Assembly: GCA_008931825.1 (NCBI GenBank) | Contig: QXVZ01022291.1 | Location: 1 to 33,630 of the forward strand | DNA length: 33,630 bases | Origin: Phallusia fumigata | Lineage: Eukaryota > Chordata > Ascidiacea > Phlebobranchia > Ascidiidae | Direction of reading: 5' to 3' | Part shown: piece after piece, positions 16,990 through 27,394 of the stretch | Layout of the letters: every line of letters begins with the position of its first letter | How positions within the stretch are numbered: position 1 is the first letter of the stretch | Made by a program: the position numbers and the translations under genes | Notes under the pieces: generated by a model | Database searches by the model: none | What the model was told of the DNA's origin: nothing | The model's input: the letters and a program-made list of their open reading frames with translations, nothing else

Positions 16990-18180
16990 GGGTGACAACA
17001 TTAAAAATTGTGGAAGGTTAGATAGAATAGAAACCGTTGGGGTTGTCACTGTTTACGCAAGGCCCTTGTGGTTGGCTTGGGATGAATTTTAATATATTTC
17101 TTTTTTTCTTTTTTCTGTCTGACGCAAGTTTGTTCCCACGTTTTGGTCAAGAAAGAGTCGTAAAATGTGACTTTTGTTTGGATTCACCCATTTTTTACCT
17201 TTTTGACCCAAATACTTTGTTTGCATGCCCTATACTTCAGACATAATAATCTAAATGTATTGAAATTTGTAATGTACATATGTAGCGTGCTTCTCACGCA
17301 TTGTTTAAAATTTTAGCCTGATCGGTCAAGTATTTACCCTACAGCCCAAATACCCAAATAAAACTACCCGACTCTAGGGAGTGATTAAAGAGTTTACGAT
17401 CGACACAAGCGGCACATGGTCAGCGGTAGATAGCAGGCTACTACTTCACACATAAACGTCCGTTTATCGGGTGCGGCGATTAAAATTACGTGGTGATGAC
17501 CCCAATAAGTTTGCTATTTTGCGATATAGAAGACAGTGCGGTACAGCAATTTATTTATTCGTTTTTATATTTATTCCTGTCAATTCGCTGCCGCGTGTAG
17601 TTGTATGTTTCGTACACGCAACTTCCCAACATAAAGAGATTATCATGTTTTACGACGGACGAATCCCAGCTGTTGATAATGCACCACTGCTTTACGTGAT
17701 TACGTAGTGTTAACCGAAATACGTTTGCTAAATAACGCTGTAAAAGATGATACGTTAACTTTGCTCCTATTTTCAGTTGTACTCTATTGTTCAGGAGCTT
17801 TTAAGCTTGTATTTGGTTTCCCCAAAACGCATTGTTGTTGTTATATTTATAGCGCAATACTGAAACCGGGTTGGAGTTTGTTGTGCGGTTTGCTGCGGCT
17901 CGGCCAAATGTCACTGCAGGTCAAACTATGGCTAGTGTGACTGCGGGGTGGCTTCAGAGTGTAATACAAGTTATTTTTTGTTAGTTTAGTACCCGCGGTT
18001 TGTATCCCACTACTTACTACGTTTAGTTTTTCATTTTGGTGTAAAGATTTCCAAAAATAATCTTTTTAATCAAGTTTGTTCCCTTTAATCAAGTTTTAAT
18101 TCGAGCATCAAAATCCAAAATGTGCCACTATAGAAGTTATTCTGGGCGTTTGTCTCGAACATTTGTCGTTGATTTTGTTT
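16990..18180. repeat. Repeat mosaic without exon modules
   Basis: 17205-17300 is a fourth family (ttcagacataataatctaa, atgtacatatgtagc) shared with 23640-23745 and 26505-26600. 17370-17950 is the second family (gattacgtagtgttaaccg, aacgctgtaaaagatga, cggctcggccaaa). A degenerate tRNA-like tail (tatcccactacttactac) precedes E1 near 18005. Short frames here are not supported. Confidence 0.5.
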
Positions 18181-18183
18181 CAG

Positions 18184-18394
18184 TCGACTGTGATGTTTCT
18201 GGATGGGGAAAAGGGGCGTTTGTGAACTCAGCTGCAGCGCAACCTCTGTGTCGACTCGAATGGGAAGCATTGGATCAGAGTTGGTCTGTGAAAGTCGCGT
18301 GCAGATGAACTGAAATGAAATGCGACAGTTCTTGTTGAAACGACGAAGTATTTCATGTCGATGCACTGTTAAATGCAAAGGAGTTTGTTCCGAG
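18184..18394 (+). pseudogene. E1 exon copy
   Basis: Acceptor gattttgtttcag; donor gttccgag|gtaagc. VDCDVSGWGKGAFVNSAAAQ is open in one frame and stops; the 3' end gives HVDALLNAKEFVPR in the frame of 10951. SGWG recalls serine proteases, but nothing else of that family is present. Confidence 0.45.
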
Positions 18395-18618
18395 GTAAGC
18401 TGCATCATAAAATTTACTAACGTTTTTATTTCGTGCATATTACTGCGCTTTCGTTGATCTAGTTGAACTATTCGCTGAATTATTTTTGACCACAAGCATC
18501 AAAGCATTCGACTTAAGCATTCGAATATCTAATCTATTAATTGGATTTGGGAAAAGTCTAAATCCGCTGTTAACGCGTGAAGTTGTAACCGCGACCCAAA
18601 GACATTTCCTTAAACAAG

Positions 18619-18913
18619 TGTGCTCGTAACAATGCAAAATACCTTCCCCACCTTCCGGCAAGCACTGTGATGTCACAAGCGTCAACTGTTTAGGCGCTTT
18701 GCCTCCAGCAACTCCAAATGCAATAAGGTCAGCCATTGGACGGATGAAGAGCGCTCGTGTGACGTTTCGAGAGCAAGCGTTTTGATTGGTCGAAAAAAAG
18801 AAAAAAAGGAGCCACACAGCTTTGGCGTAGCGACGAGTCACTCATTCTTCGTTTGTCAGCGGTGTAGATGGGACGTTGTAAAGGGAAACGACTTCTAAGT
18901 GGAAAATATACAG
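18619..18913 (+). pseudogene. E2 exon copy
   Basis: Donor atacag|gtaaag. A short deletion removes the first ATTGG. Contains MGRCKGKRLLSGKYT at the 3' end. CCAAT/CRE block at 18731-18792 with two ATTGG and TGACGT. Confidence 0.45.
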
Positions 18914-18953
18914 GTAAAGTCATTGTTGTAAATATATTTTTCGGTGTTGGTGT

Positions 18954-18987
18954 AGAAGCAAATTAGGGTGCACACTAGTTTGCTTCT
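18954..18987 (+). other. Intronic hairpin, class beta
   Basis: agaagcaaattag with ctagtttgcttct, tip gGTGCACa, in a 158-base intron (18914-19071). Confidence 0.8.
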
Positions 18988-19071
18988 GACATTTTACCGA
19001 AATTATATTTGTAGGATAGTAAGTCACAAGTCGCCAAATACACGATACTGCTGTTAGATTATTTGTTTCAG

Positions 19072-19181
19072 ATGCGCTCCGGCTTCTGAATGATGCTTCC
19101 AGGCAATCCACTGATTGGAAAGAGTTCTAATGTATTGTATTGGTTGAGAACAAAGATGCAAAGGACAGTGGCTTCAAACAG
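19072..19181 (+). pseudogene. E3-E4 fusion exon
   Basis: Starts as E3 (cttccaggcaatccactgattgg) and at 'ggaaagagttct' passes into E4 (gagaacaaagatgcaaagg), ending caaacag|gttagt. Intron, hairpin and the adjoining exon parts were deleted together. Frame broken. Confidence 0.5.
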
Positions 19182-19446
19182 GTTAGTTTTTGTTAGTTTT
19201 GTATTTTCGTCTTTGTCCCGGCAGTGCCGTCGATATGTGTGATTTAGACACGACCGTAATGTTGCGACTTTAGCTTTAGCCAACCTAACTTAACATACAA
19301 ATTTAGCCATGTCCAATGGACAACATTAATGTTTCGGCTTTTTGTTTTTTACAAAGCTAATTAAAAGCAGCCTTGTCTGTTTGCTGCATATTTGACTACC
19401 AATACTTAATTTACAACATATTTCTATTCTGTTAATGTTGTTGCAG

Positions 19447-19541
19447 ATTTTCGTCAAAATCCATTTTCGAACTACCAGACAAAATTCCGACACGAATAGA
19501 AGACAACCAGAGACTTGTTAGAAAAGGAATCCACGTTTTCG
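19447..19541 (+). pseudogene. E5 exon copy
   Basis: Acceptor tgttgttgcag; donor cgttttcg|gtgaatc. The 3' half matches the open 30484 copy (IPTRIEDNQRLVRKGIHVF) but is out of frame with the start. Alternatively reads DFRQNPFSNYQTKFRHE in the frame of F, showing that E5 and F share ancestry or a repeat. Confidence 0.5.
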
Positions 19542-19563
19542 GTGAATCTAATACCTGAACAGT

Positions 19564-19605
19564 CATGCGAAGACAGTGTAGCGTGCACCTATCCTGTCTT
19601 CGCAT
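19564..19605 (+). other. Intronic hairpin, class alpha, perfect
   Basis: catgcgaagacag pairs perfectly with ctgtcttcgcatg (13 bp); tip tgtagcgtgcacctat with GTGCAC. E5-E6 intron. Confidence 0.8.
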
Positions 19606-19678
19606 GTTGACGTATTTAAACGCTTTGTGAAATAGGTTACATGTGAATTCCTAGTACTCTTTCTAATTTGTTTAGCAG

Positions 19679-19768
19679 GAAAAGAAACGGAAGCGGAGTG
19701 GGCGTGTTTTCATGTGCGATGAATTCACAAGAGCGGATGCAAGATACAAGTCAACGTGTCCACTGCTC
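19679..19768 (+). pseudogene. E6-F fusion exon
   Basis: After tttagcag: KETEAEWACF, then gaattcacaagagcggatgc from the middle of F. Donor reads gctc|gtaaacttac: the gtaagt half of the F donor is gone and only its complement half serves. Confidence 0.45.
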
Positions 19769-19960
19769 GTAAACTTACAGTTTCAAAACTACACCTAGGT
19801 TAGTAAACTAAAATATACAGCAACAATTTACGATAAGCTGCACTATTAAATCATAAATAACCTCATGTACATTTGCTATGTTCCAGTGCATAGGATATCC
19901 TACACCTAACATTAGATTTAATTGCTCGAACTTGAATGCTGTGTTGTAGTTTGGTTGCAG

Positions 19961-20071
19961 ATGTCTGTCTAACATCTTTCCGAAATATCAAATGGATTGC
20001 ATAGCTTGCAGCAGCAAAAGCATTGGAGACATCAGGTACATGAACGTTATTCGAAGCATCTCACACTAAAT
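19961..20071 (+). pseudogene. G exon copy
   Basis: Acceptor ggttgcag; donor ctaaat|gtaagc, 111 bases. In the 6852 frame it stops at acatga; the second frame shows similar protein-like sequence (ISNGL). Confidence 0.45.
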
Positions 20072-20151
20072 GTAAGCAAACAACCGTAAAACATTTTTTT
20101 ACTTTGGGTTTGTTAAAATTCTGCTTTATCTTTGTTGTTTATTGTTTATAG

Positions 20152-20217
20152 GCAAGTATCACTGCGACGAAAAACAAACAATAGGGATTATGAATCAAAC
20201 AACCAACATTTACACAG
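20152..20217 (+). pseudogene. H exon copy
   Basis: Acceptor attgtttatag|gcaagtatc. Ends acacag|ataagt, no GT. Frame interrupted. Confidence 0.45.
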
Positions 20218-20346
20218 ATAAGTTTAAACCATTTCTTTTCATGTAACTGCTTTAAACGTAAATCAAATTCTCTCTTGAAAGAATTAAATTTAACATGGGA
20301 AGTTGTATAGAGTGCAAAGCGTTTTTGACCCTTGGTGCTTTTGCAG

Positions 20347-20451
20347 GTGTTTTTCTAAATTCTTTCAAACACCACATGAATTTCGACATGAATTTAACAA
20401 GACTGGAAGCGAGATACAAGTCAACGTGTTCACAGGAACCAATTGCTGAAT
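20347..20451 (+). CDS. F exon copy (open)
   Basis: Acceptor cttttgcag|gtgttt. 105 bases, phase 1 to 1. The middle is read in a shifted frame between two compensating single-base indels, then LEARYKSTCSQEPIAE. Self-complementary donor at 20452-20465. A decayed class gamma hairpin (agagtgcaaagc) lies upstream near 20310. Confidence 0.5.
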
Positions 20452-20689
20452 GTAAGTAAACTTACAATTGTCAAAGGCGCTTGTTTAGTCGTCAAGGCAG
20501 AATGCAACGTAAAACGAATTGTAAAAACCAAATTAATATTCTGCGCGTTGTTAACGTCTACACGCAGTTTTTTAAGTTGCACGAAGTTGACATGTATTGT
20601 TTTCGTTTTGTTTTTCCTGTTGTATTTATTTTTTTCCTGTCTGACACCGGTGCAAAAAGTTGTTGAAATTTCTCAGGGCCTCAAAACAT

Positions 20690-20860
20690 ACAAATTTATA
20701 GAGGCGATTGTGAACTCGGCAACTGCTGCGTCGACACGGATGGTAAGCGTTGGATTGGAGTTGGTCTACAAAGGAAACTTGTGTACTGATGAACTTAAAT
20801 GCAGAAATGCGTTTTTGTTTACAGGACGGAGTAAAGGAATATGTGAATTATGCATCTAAA
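20690..20860 (+). CDS. E1-like segment (open)
   Basis: Open frame with VNSATAASTRMVSVGLELVY, then NLCTDELKCRNAF. Shares the E1 middle (gtgaactcggc; gatgaactt) in the frame of the 4162 copy. No clean acceptor or donor. Confidence 0.4.
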
Positions 20861-20922
20861 TTTTTAATCAGATGTGCACGCGGTGCAATCTGTTGTTAAC
20901 GCGAAAAACTTGTTTATCTCAG

Positions 20923-21258
20923 TAATGCAAAACAACCTTCCTCTAGCTTCCGGCAAGCACTGAGGTGTCACAAGCTCCCAACAAGTCACGCCAATTCAAT
21001 TACCATATGTTCAGGTGCTTTGCCTCCAGCAACTAAACCACCGGTTCCAAATTGCAACTTACTGATTGGTGCAATAAGGTCAGCCATTGGACGGATAAGG
21101 AGCGCTCCTGTGACGTTTCGAGAGCAAGTGTTTTAATAGGTCGAAAGAAAAAAGAAAAATGAACCTACATAACTTTGGTGTAGCGACGTGTCATTCTTCA
21201 TTTGTCAGCGGTGTCGATGGTGCGTGGAAATGGGAAACGGCCAAGCGAAAATATACAG
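20923..21258 (+). CDS. E2 exon copy with a good acceptor
   Basis: Acceptor tttatctcag; donor atacag|gtgaag. In phase 2, matching E1, it reads NAKQPSSSFRQALRCHKLPT, then ALPPATKPPVPNCNLLIGAI and APVTFREQVF before a stop. CCAAT/CRE block at 21061-21140 (third ATTGG changed to ATAGG). Confidence 0.45.
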
Positions 21259-21297
21259 GTGAAGTCATTGTTGTGAATAGATTTTTCGTTATGGTTT

Positions 21298-21331
21298 AGA
21301 AGCAAATTAGGGTGCACACTGGTTTGCTTCT
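21298..21331 (+). other. Intronic hairpin, class beta
   Basis: agaagcaaattag with ctggtttgcttct (two G-T wobbles), tip gGTGCACa. Confidence 0.75.
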
Positions 21332-21415
21332 GACATGTTCCTGAAATGTATTGTGTAGAATAGCTAGTCACATCTGACCAAATACACGATATTGCCGTTA
21401 GATCATTTGTTTTGG

Positions 21416-21515
21416 ATACTCGTCCGGCTTCTGAATAATGCTTCCAGGCTATCCACTGATTGCTCGACCGCCGCCCGGACGTCTCGTCGAGAAAAACATT
21501 ATCCAAGATTAACAG
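21416..21515 (+). CDS. E3 exon copy (fully open)
   Basis: 100 bases, phase 0 to 1: ILVRLLNNASRLSTDCSTAA, then RTSRREKHYPRLT. The acceptor AG is lost (tttgg); donor aacag|gccagt. Best E3 reading frame in the window; leucine-rich start, then Ser/Thr/Ala-rich. No family recognised. Confidence 0.5.
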
Positions 21516-21581
21516 GCCAGTAAATTTTGAAATTTACTTAAATCTTGACTGGTATTACATTCTTTTAAACTAAATGACGAG

Positions 21582-21624
21582 CATGGGAAGACAGTATAGC
21601 GTGCACTTATCCTGTCTTCGCATG
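21582..21624 (+). other. Intronic hairpin, class alpha
   Basis: catgggaagacag with ctgtcttcgcatg, one mismatch; tip with GCGTGCAC. Confidence 0.75.
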
Positions 21625-21700
21625 TTGACATATTTAAATATTATCAACCGGATTACGTATGACGCAGAATTCCTTGTACTGTACCTGTTTTTTTTAGCAG

Positions 21701-21774
21701 AAGAATAACAGAAACAGTTTGGATGTATTTGAGTGGAAGAGAACAAAGATGAAAAGGACATTGGTTTTCAAGAG
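21701..21774 (+). pseudogene. E4 exon copy
   Basis: Acceptor tttttagcag; donor caagag|gttagt. 74 bases; in the E4 frame an early TAA, then open (ENKDEKDIGFQE). Confidence 0.45.
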
Positions 21775-24700
21775 GTTAGTTTTGTATTTTCGTTTTTTGT
21801 TTTAGCCTAAATATTGTCAAACATGTAGACATGTTTTCTTAATTACGTGTATGGATGTAATTTAGTCGACTATTTGTCGAAATGTACATTCAAACGACCA
21901 TGATGTTTTAGCTTAAGTTTCAGCCTACCTACAGTGCACACATTTAGCCAAGAGCAAGGTTAATGTTTCGGTTTTAATGGTAAAAGTGACCTACCTTGAG
22001 TGTATGTGCATGTGTAATAGCAATATGAATACGCCACCCTTTTGATGTTCTGTGTAGTTGGTGCTAATTACCGCAAGTTGTAGTTATGTTTTTCGTCTAT
22101 GCTAACTTAAAAAAGTCAGATACAATATAATTATGGGTCTCCTATTGTTTTTGTTTTTGTTTTCTATGATTTGTCCATGACGTTTTGCCATTGAATCTTT
22201 TTGGATTTAGGTAAAATTTTCACAGCATGTAGATATGATCATAGAGGTGTGTAAGAGATTCTTACAAGCAACTGTTTTATTTGACGCAACAGTGACTGTA
22301 TGTTGAACTTTAACCAAGCAGTGTGCAAGAACAGCAATAGATATTGAACTGAACGACCTATAAAGACCTTGTGCTTACATTCGTCTGAGCACAATGCATT
22401 TGTAACTTTGGATAGTCTTAGAAGAGAATCGTCGTTTCGCAAACGTGTTTAGTACCATGTGACTTAAAGCTCCGATACAAGTGCCCCGTATTAAACATAG
22501 TTTTGTTCCCATGTGTTCAGCAACACAGTAGTTTAAGCGTAGTTTGATCATCGCAGAGTACCAGTTTAGTATGACCTGAACGTAATGAAATTTTTGTCTA
22601 AGCGAAGTGAATAATCAGCCTTGGAAGCGTTTTAGGACCTGTCGTGTGTTGGGATAACGTGATTCTTGCGGTTGTACACGTGCGTGACGTCACAATACTT
22701 GGCGTTGTGACGTATGTCTGCCACTTTGAATTTTTGCAAAACTCTGCGCCTATAGCCCCTGGTACAAATGGGTTTGAATTTTCCAAACAATGTATAAATT
22801 AGGTGAAAAGTGAACAGTTTAAATAACATGTTGTTGCAGTGTATTGATTTCTTTATTTGACTTCATAGCCCCATCAGTTACCTCGCCAGCCCCCAAAACG
22901 GGCCAAATCACCAAAGAATGTTCGAATAAGGTGAAATTTAGACAGTTTGTTTAGCATGCAATAGTGGTGCAATAATTGTTGTGTTTTACCCCAGACACCA
23001 GTTACCCCACTAGCCCCCTGAAATTTGTCAAATTGTTAAACATTGTCCTGTTAGTTGAACAGTTTGTAGAACATGTCATTGTGGTGCAACTATGAGACCC
23101 AGTGTAAAACCATGTAGGAAATACATTTTTTAAGGAATAGTATATTTCAAATGTTCCTATATGGTAAGCCACACTTCTAAGAAAACGTGTGTGTGAACGA
23201 TGGGACACACATTGCTTCACTGTTCATTTGTTCTTTTTTTACTCCTTATTCCGTTGTGTCATGCAATGTTTGGTGAATTGGCTGGTAGATACGAGAGTTG
23301 TGCCACTCGTTTTGTTAGCCCCAGTCGTTACCCCGCTAGTCCCAAGATGATAAGCTTTAAAAAGTGAAAACGAAGGTGTTGGCTCAATTGAGGTTCCCAC
23401 TAACTTCGGGAGCATCAGGCCCTAGTGGTCGATTCGTGGCTTCCTCTAGTTGTTAACCTTCCCACGTACCAAGTGCCCAATGTGCGATGTTTATCCCAGT
23501 TCACCCACAGTCCCCCAAAACGTGAACTTATTAAAATAGCAATGTTTAGCAAAGTAAGTTACCTAAAAGTTTCCTTTTTTAATGGTTGGTACAATGCAAA
23601 GCATTTGACATTATTTTGCGATTTTATTTTTTGCCTTTTTAACCCCAAATATTCGTTTTTTTGTTTATATGCCCTTTACTTCAGACATACTAATCCAAAT
23701 GTATTGAAATTGAAAATGTACATATGTAGGGTTTTTCTCATTAGCTGTTTCGCTGATTAAAGTTGAGTGGTGATGACCTCAATATGTTTGCTGTTTTGCG
23801 ATGTGGAAGACAGCACTTCACAGAAATATATTAATTTCTTTTTATTTTTGGTCCTGCCATTTCGCTGCCGTATGGCCAGTATAGATCGTTGCTATGTTGT
23901 TGTATGTATGTAGATCATTACTATGTTCGTACACGCAACACCTCCCAGCGTATTAACAAGAGATTATCATTTTTAATAACAGACCTATCCCAGCTTTTAA
24001 TACCACACCACCGCTTGTGATTGTGTAGTGTTAGCCGAGATGCGTTTGCTAAATAACGCTGTGAAAGATAATACCTTACAATAATTGCTCTCATTTACAG
24101 TTGCACTCTCTTGTACAGTAGCATGTAATCTTCTATTTGGTTGGTCAAAAAGCGCATTGTTGTTGTTGGATTTACAGCGCGTTGCTGAAACCGCGTTGGA
24201 AAGGGTCGTTTAGAGTTTGTTGTTCAGTTTGCTATGGCTCGGCCAAAGGTCACTGCAGGTATTGCTTAGTGTGACTCGGGGGTTTAATTTATGCTTTTGA
24301 CATTGAGATAGAAATTGACATAATGTCAGAAATAATGTAAATCTTTACTTTTTGTTTAATTGATTTTTAAACCGATTACATCCTAAAAACATCGCTACTA
24401 TTCAGAAAATTGCATGTGTGTGGGGCCCATATGTTTATGCTAGCAGAAACAATCATGTTATGAATTGCCAAGGAAATTAAGGACCCCATGTAATGTGGGT
24501 ATTGAATATATATCCAATGTAATAAAGAAAATGGTATATGTGTACATCATTTTGAGGTGATAGTGTATGTGGAATGAAAATAACGAGAATGCCACCTCTC
24601 TAGTTTCTTTATTAAACCGTGTAACAAACAACGAGTTCCCGAGGTTAAAATTGACGCATGGCTCGTTTTTGTTGGGACCGAATTGTTTACATACCTTTTT

Positions 24701-25290
24701 TTGAGTGGAAACGTGAAGGCCTGGTAATAAGGTTCAAGAAGTATAAATGTTACTATATTGTAGGCCTTTCTATACTTTCACATCAGTTTTCAAGCTGGAT
24801 TATAATAACAATTCGTGGAAATGCCTCAAGTTCCAGATTATTCCTTGTTAAAGACGTTGGGCCTGGTGTTCATTAAGTTACGCCTGATATTTACGTACTC
24901 CTTTGATCTTGAAAATAAGCGTCCAAACAAAAGTCATCTGTGACTAACTCTTAACCTGACTTGCGATTCGTAGAGACATGACTTGAGATTGAGACTGAAC
25001 TTGAATGACTCGTTACCCAACACTGTACCAGTCCAAATTAAAAATAATGTAGGGAATACCTCTTTATTGGGTGATAGTGTACATAGAATGTTTGTATATA
25101 AGCCACCCCTGTAGTTTAATTTTTTTAAATTATTTTTTTTATTCGTTGTGAAATCGATCTTTGGAACATTGTTTTTGTGTTGGAACTTTTAATTTGTTAC
25201 TGGCGATTAAACCTGGTCTCCAACCTCTACATTTGAAGTAAGCTTGTTGCAATGTATTTGAGCAAACTTATATTCTGTTAATTTTGCTGC
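21775..25290. repeat. 3.5-kb module-free repeat mosaic
   Basis: Contains the C-rich family (22868-23100, 23321-23350), the fourth family (23640-23745), the second family (23760-24275) and the third family (24480-24605). 22200-22850 is largely unique. No exon module or hairpin is present. The change from array to mosaic is sharp at the E4 donor. Confidence 0.5.
22685..22712. promoter_or_regulatory. CRE palindrome within an inverted repeat
   Basis: A full TGACGTCA (22685-22692). CGTCACAA (22688-22695) pairs with TTGTGACG (22705-22712) across nine bases, giving two face-to-face CRE sites in an otherwise unique stretch. Confidence 0.45.
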
Positions 25291-25292
25291 AG

Positions 25293-25387
25293 ATTTCGTC
25301 AAAATTCGTTTTCGAAGTACCAGACAGAAATTCCGATACAAATAGAAGACACCCGGCAACGTGATTGAAATGCAATCCACTTTTTCG
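25293..25387 (+). pseudogene. E5 exon copy
   Basis: Acceptor ttttgctgcag; donor tttttcg|gtatgc. 95 bases, frame broken. The following class alpha hairpin (about 25392-25432) is decayed: ttgcacctatcctgtctttg. Confidence 0.45.
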
Positions 25388-25503
25388 GTATGCCCTGGCG
25401 ATATACCTTGCACCTATCCTGTCTTTGTATGTTGGTATGTTTAAACGTGTTGTGAACTATGTTACATGTGAATTCCTAGTACTCTTTCTAATTTGTTTAG
25501 CAG

Positions 25504-25724
25504 GAAAAGAAACGGAAGCGGAGTGGGCGTGTTTTCGGTTGTGATAGAATGAAGGACATTACTGATATTTCTCCAAATCCGTATGAAACAGCATCTTGAA
25601 TTTTGACATGAATTCACAAGAGCAACATTTTTGCGAAATACCGTGTGGGTTGCAAAACCTACAGCAGCAGAACCAATGGAGGTAACCGGTAAATGATCGT
25701 TATTCAAAGCATCACACACCAAAT
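25504..25724 (+). pseudogene. E6-F-G fusion exon
   Basis: After tttagcag: E6 start (KETEAEWACFRL), then F start (atttctccaaatccgta) and the G end (caatggaggtaaccggt), ending ccaaat|gtaagc. Two introns and parts of three exons are collapsed into one 221-base segment. Confidence 0.5.
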
Positions 25725-25796
25725 GTAAGCAAACAGCCGTAAAACACTTAAGTGTGTGTTAAATTGTGCTTTATCTTTGTTGTTTTTTGTTTATAG

Positions 25797-25860
25797 GTAA
25801 GTATTACTGCCAAAAATGAATCAAAAGGGACTTCAAATCAGACAACCGACATTTACTCAG
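25797..25860 (+). pseudogene. H exon with a recursive-splice-like start
   Basis: ttttttgtttatag is followed at once by GTAAGTATT, so a full acceptor abuts a perfect donor. Ends actcag|ataagt. Other H copies have gcaagta or ggaagta here. Confidence 0.5.
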
Positions 25861-25932
25861 ATAAGTTCAAATAAAATAAATTAAACGTAAATAAAATTTA
25901 TATCTGGATGACAAATTAAATTTAACACGGGA

Positions 25933-25959
25933 GGTGGTACAGAGTGCACGCTGACCGCC
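25933..25959 (+). other. Intronic hairpin, class gamma
   Basis: ggtggt with accgcc, CAG with CTG, tip aGTGCACg. Confidence 0.75.
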
Positions 25960-26050
25960 CCCTGTACACCAATTGTATTGGTTGTCCTAAACACACTGTT
26001 TCTATAACTATACTTTACCAATAGCTTTTATGACCTTGTTACGTTTGCAG

Positions 26051-26155
26051 ATATTCGTTTCAATCCATATCAAACAGCATCTAAATTTCGACATGATCTC
26101 GACAAGAGCGGATGCAAGATACAAGTCAACGAGTTCACGGAACCAACTGCTGAAT
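26051..26155 (+). CDS. F exon copy (open)
   Basis: Acceptor cgtttgcag. 105 bases, phase 1 to 1, open: DIRFNPYQTASKFRHDLDKS, then GCKIQVNEFTEPTAE. The middle runs in a shifted frame that returns before EPTAE. Self-complementary donor at 26156-26169. Confidence 0.55.
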
Positions 26156-26169
26156 GTAAGTAAACTTAC

Positions 26170-27214
26170 AATATATTTAGTCGGCGTTAAGGCAGAATAC
26201 AACATGCCGGTTGTTGAAACGTCTACACGCAGTTTTGCAGAATGGGACACTTTGCTTTTACCTTTTTTATGTTTTATATTTTATATTGTTCAGTCATTTA
26301 AATTTGCGCATATGGCAGATGGATTAAGCACTGTAACTTTTGACCCGAATTAATCCACCGTTTGACCAACAGGACCCTAAAACGCACAAGTTTGAAAACA
26401 TTATAATTTAATATGATTGTAAAGTCTAATTTGGTCGTTTGTACAATGCAAAGCATTTAAAAGTATTTTTTGTGTTTTGGTTTGGTTTACGCATTTTTCA
26501 CCTTTTTAACCCAAAATATTTGTTTTGCATAATTCTTATTATTTCAGACATACTAATCTAATGCATCGAAAATTAAAACATAAATAGGCAGGGTGCTTCT
26601 TATTGGTTGCTTACAATTTCAGCATGATCGGGCCAGTAATCACTAAACTAGTGTTAAATTTAAACGCAGCAGCAAGGCAAGTGTTTTGCAGATTGTAGTT
26701 AAGCTGTATTTGTTCAATGGTAACCTTAATACGTTTGCTCTACGGCGATGTAGAAGACAGTTCGTTACAGCAACTTTATTTATTCGTTCTCATTATTAGT
26801 TCGCTTCCGTACGGTCAGTATAGAACATTACTATATACTTGTATTTATCGTTAACGCAACACTCCTGATGCGTATGGAGTGATTGATATGTTTACCACAG
26901 ACACAGCCTAGTGAAAACAGATTTTCTCTCGTGCAGCTTGTCAGTCGTTTTGTGAAATCAAGCTGTGATTACGTAGTGGTAACCGAAAGGCGTTTGATGT
27001 GCAAGCTTAAAAACCCTTTAAAAGACTCTGTTTCTTAGTTAATACTAACCTGCATTAGTCAGCATCTAAAGTGATACTCGTATTGTTTTCTGTCTGTTTG
27101 TTTTTTCCTTTTCTTTCTTTTTTACCCTGCAGCTTGTACATGCCGTTTTGCCATGAAATGTAATGATTAACGTTTTAAACAATCTCTGATTGAGAGGAAA
27201 TTTTACAATGTTTA
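26170..27214. repeat. Repeat mosaic without exon modules
   Basis: Fourth family at 26505-26600; second family at 26640-27010. 27080-27130 is T-rich. Nothing coding is supported. Confidence 0.45.
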
Positions 27215-27285
27215 AATTCGTGGTTTAGGTTGCTAGCTTCCCAATCTCGTGCAGTTCGAATCCCACTGTTCACGAGGTTTAGTTT
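27215..27285 (+). repeat. tRNA-like element upstream of E1
   Basis: gtggtttaggttgctagc with B-box-like agttcgaatccc (27253-27263). Confidence 0.5.
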
Positions 27286-27394
27286 TCAATATTTAACAGT
27301 TTGATCCCCATTTGAGCATCAAAATTCAAAATGTGCCTCTATGCAAGTTGTCCCAGGCGTTTGTCTCAAACATTTGTCGTTGATTTTGTTTCAG

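Noticed and set aside
18184-18394. VSGWG in E1 as a trypsin-like protease
   Set aside because: No catalytic His, Asp or Ser motifs nearby, and the frame is not the one kept at 10951.
12603-21331. TTAGGG inside class beta hairpins as a telomere repeat
   Set aside because: A single hexamer produced by the paired TTAG stem and the GGTGCAC loop; it is never in tandem.
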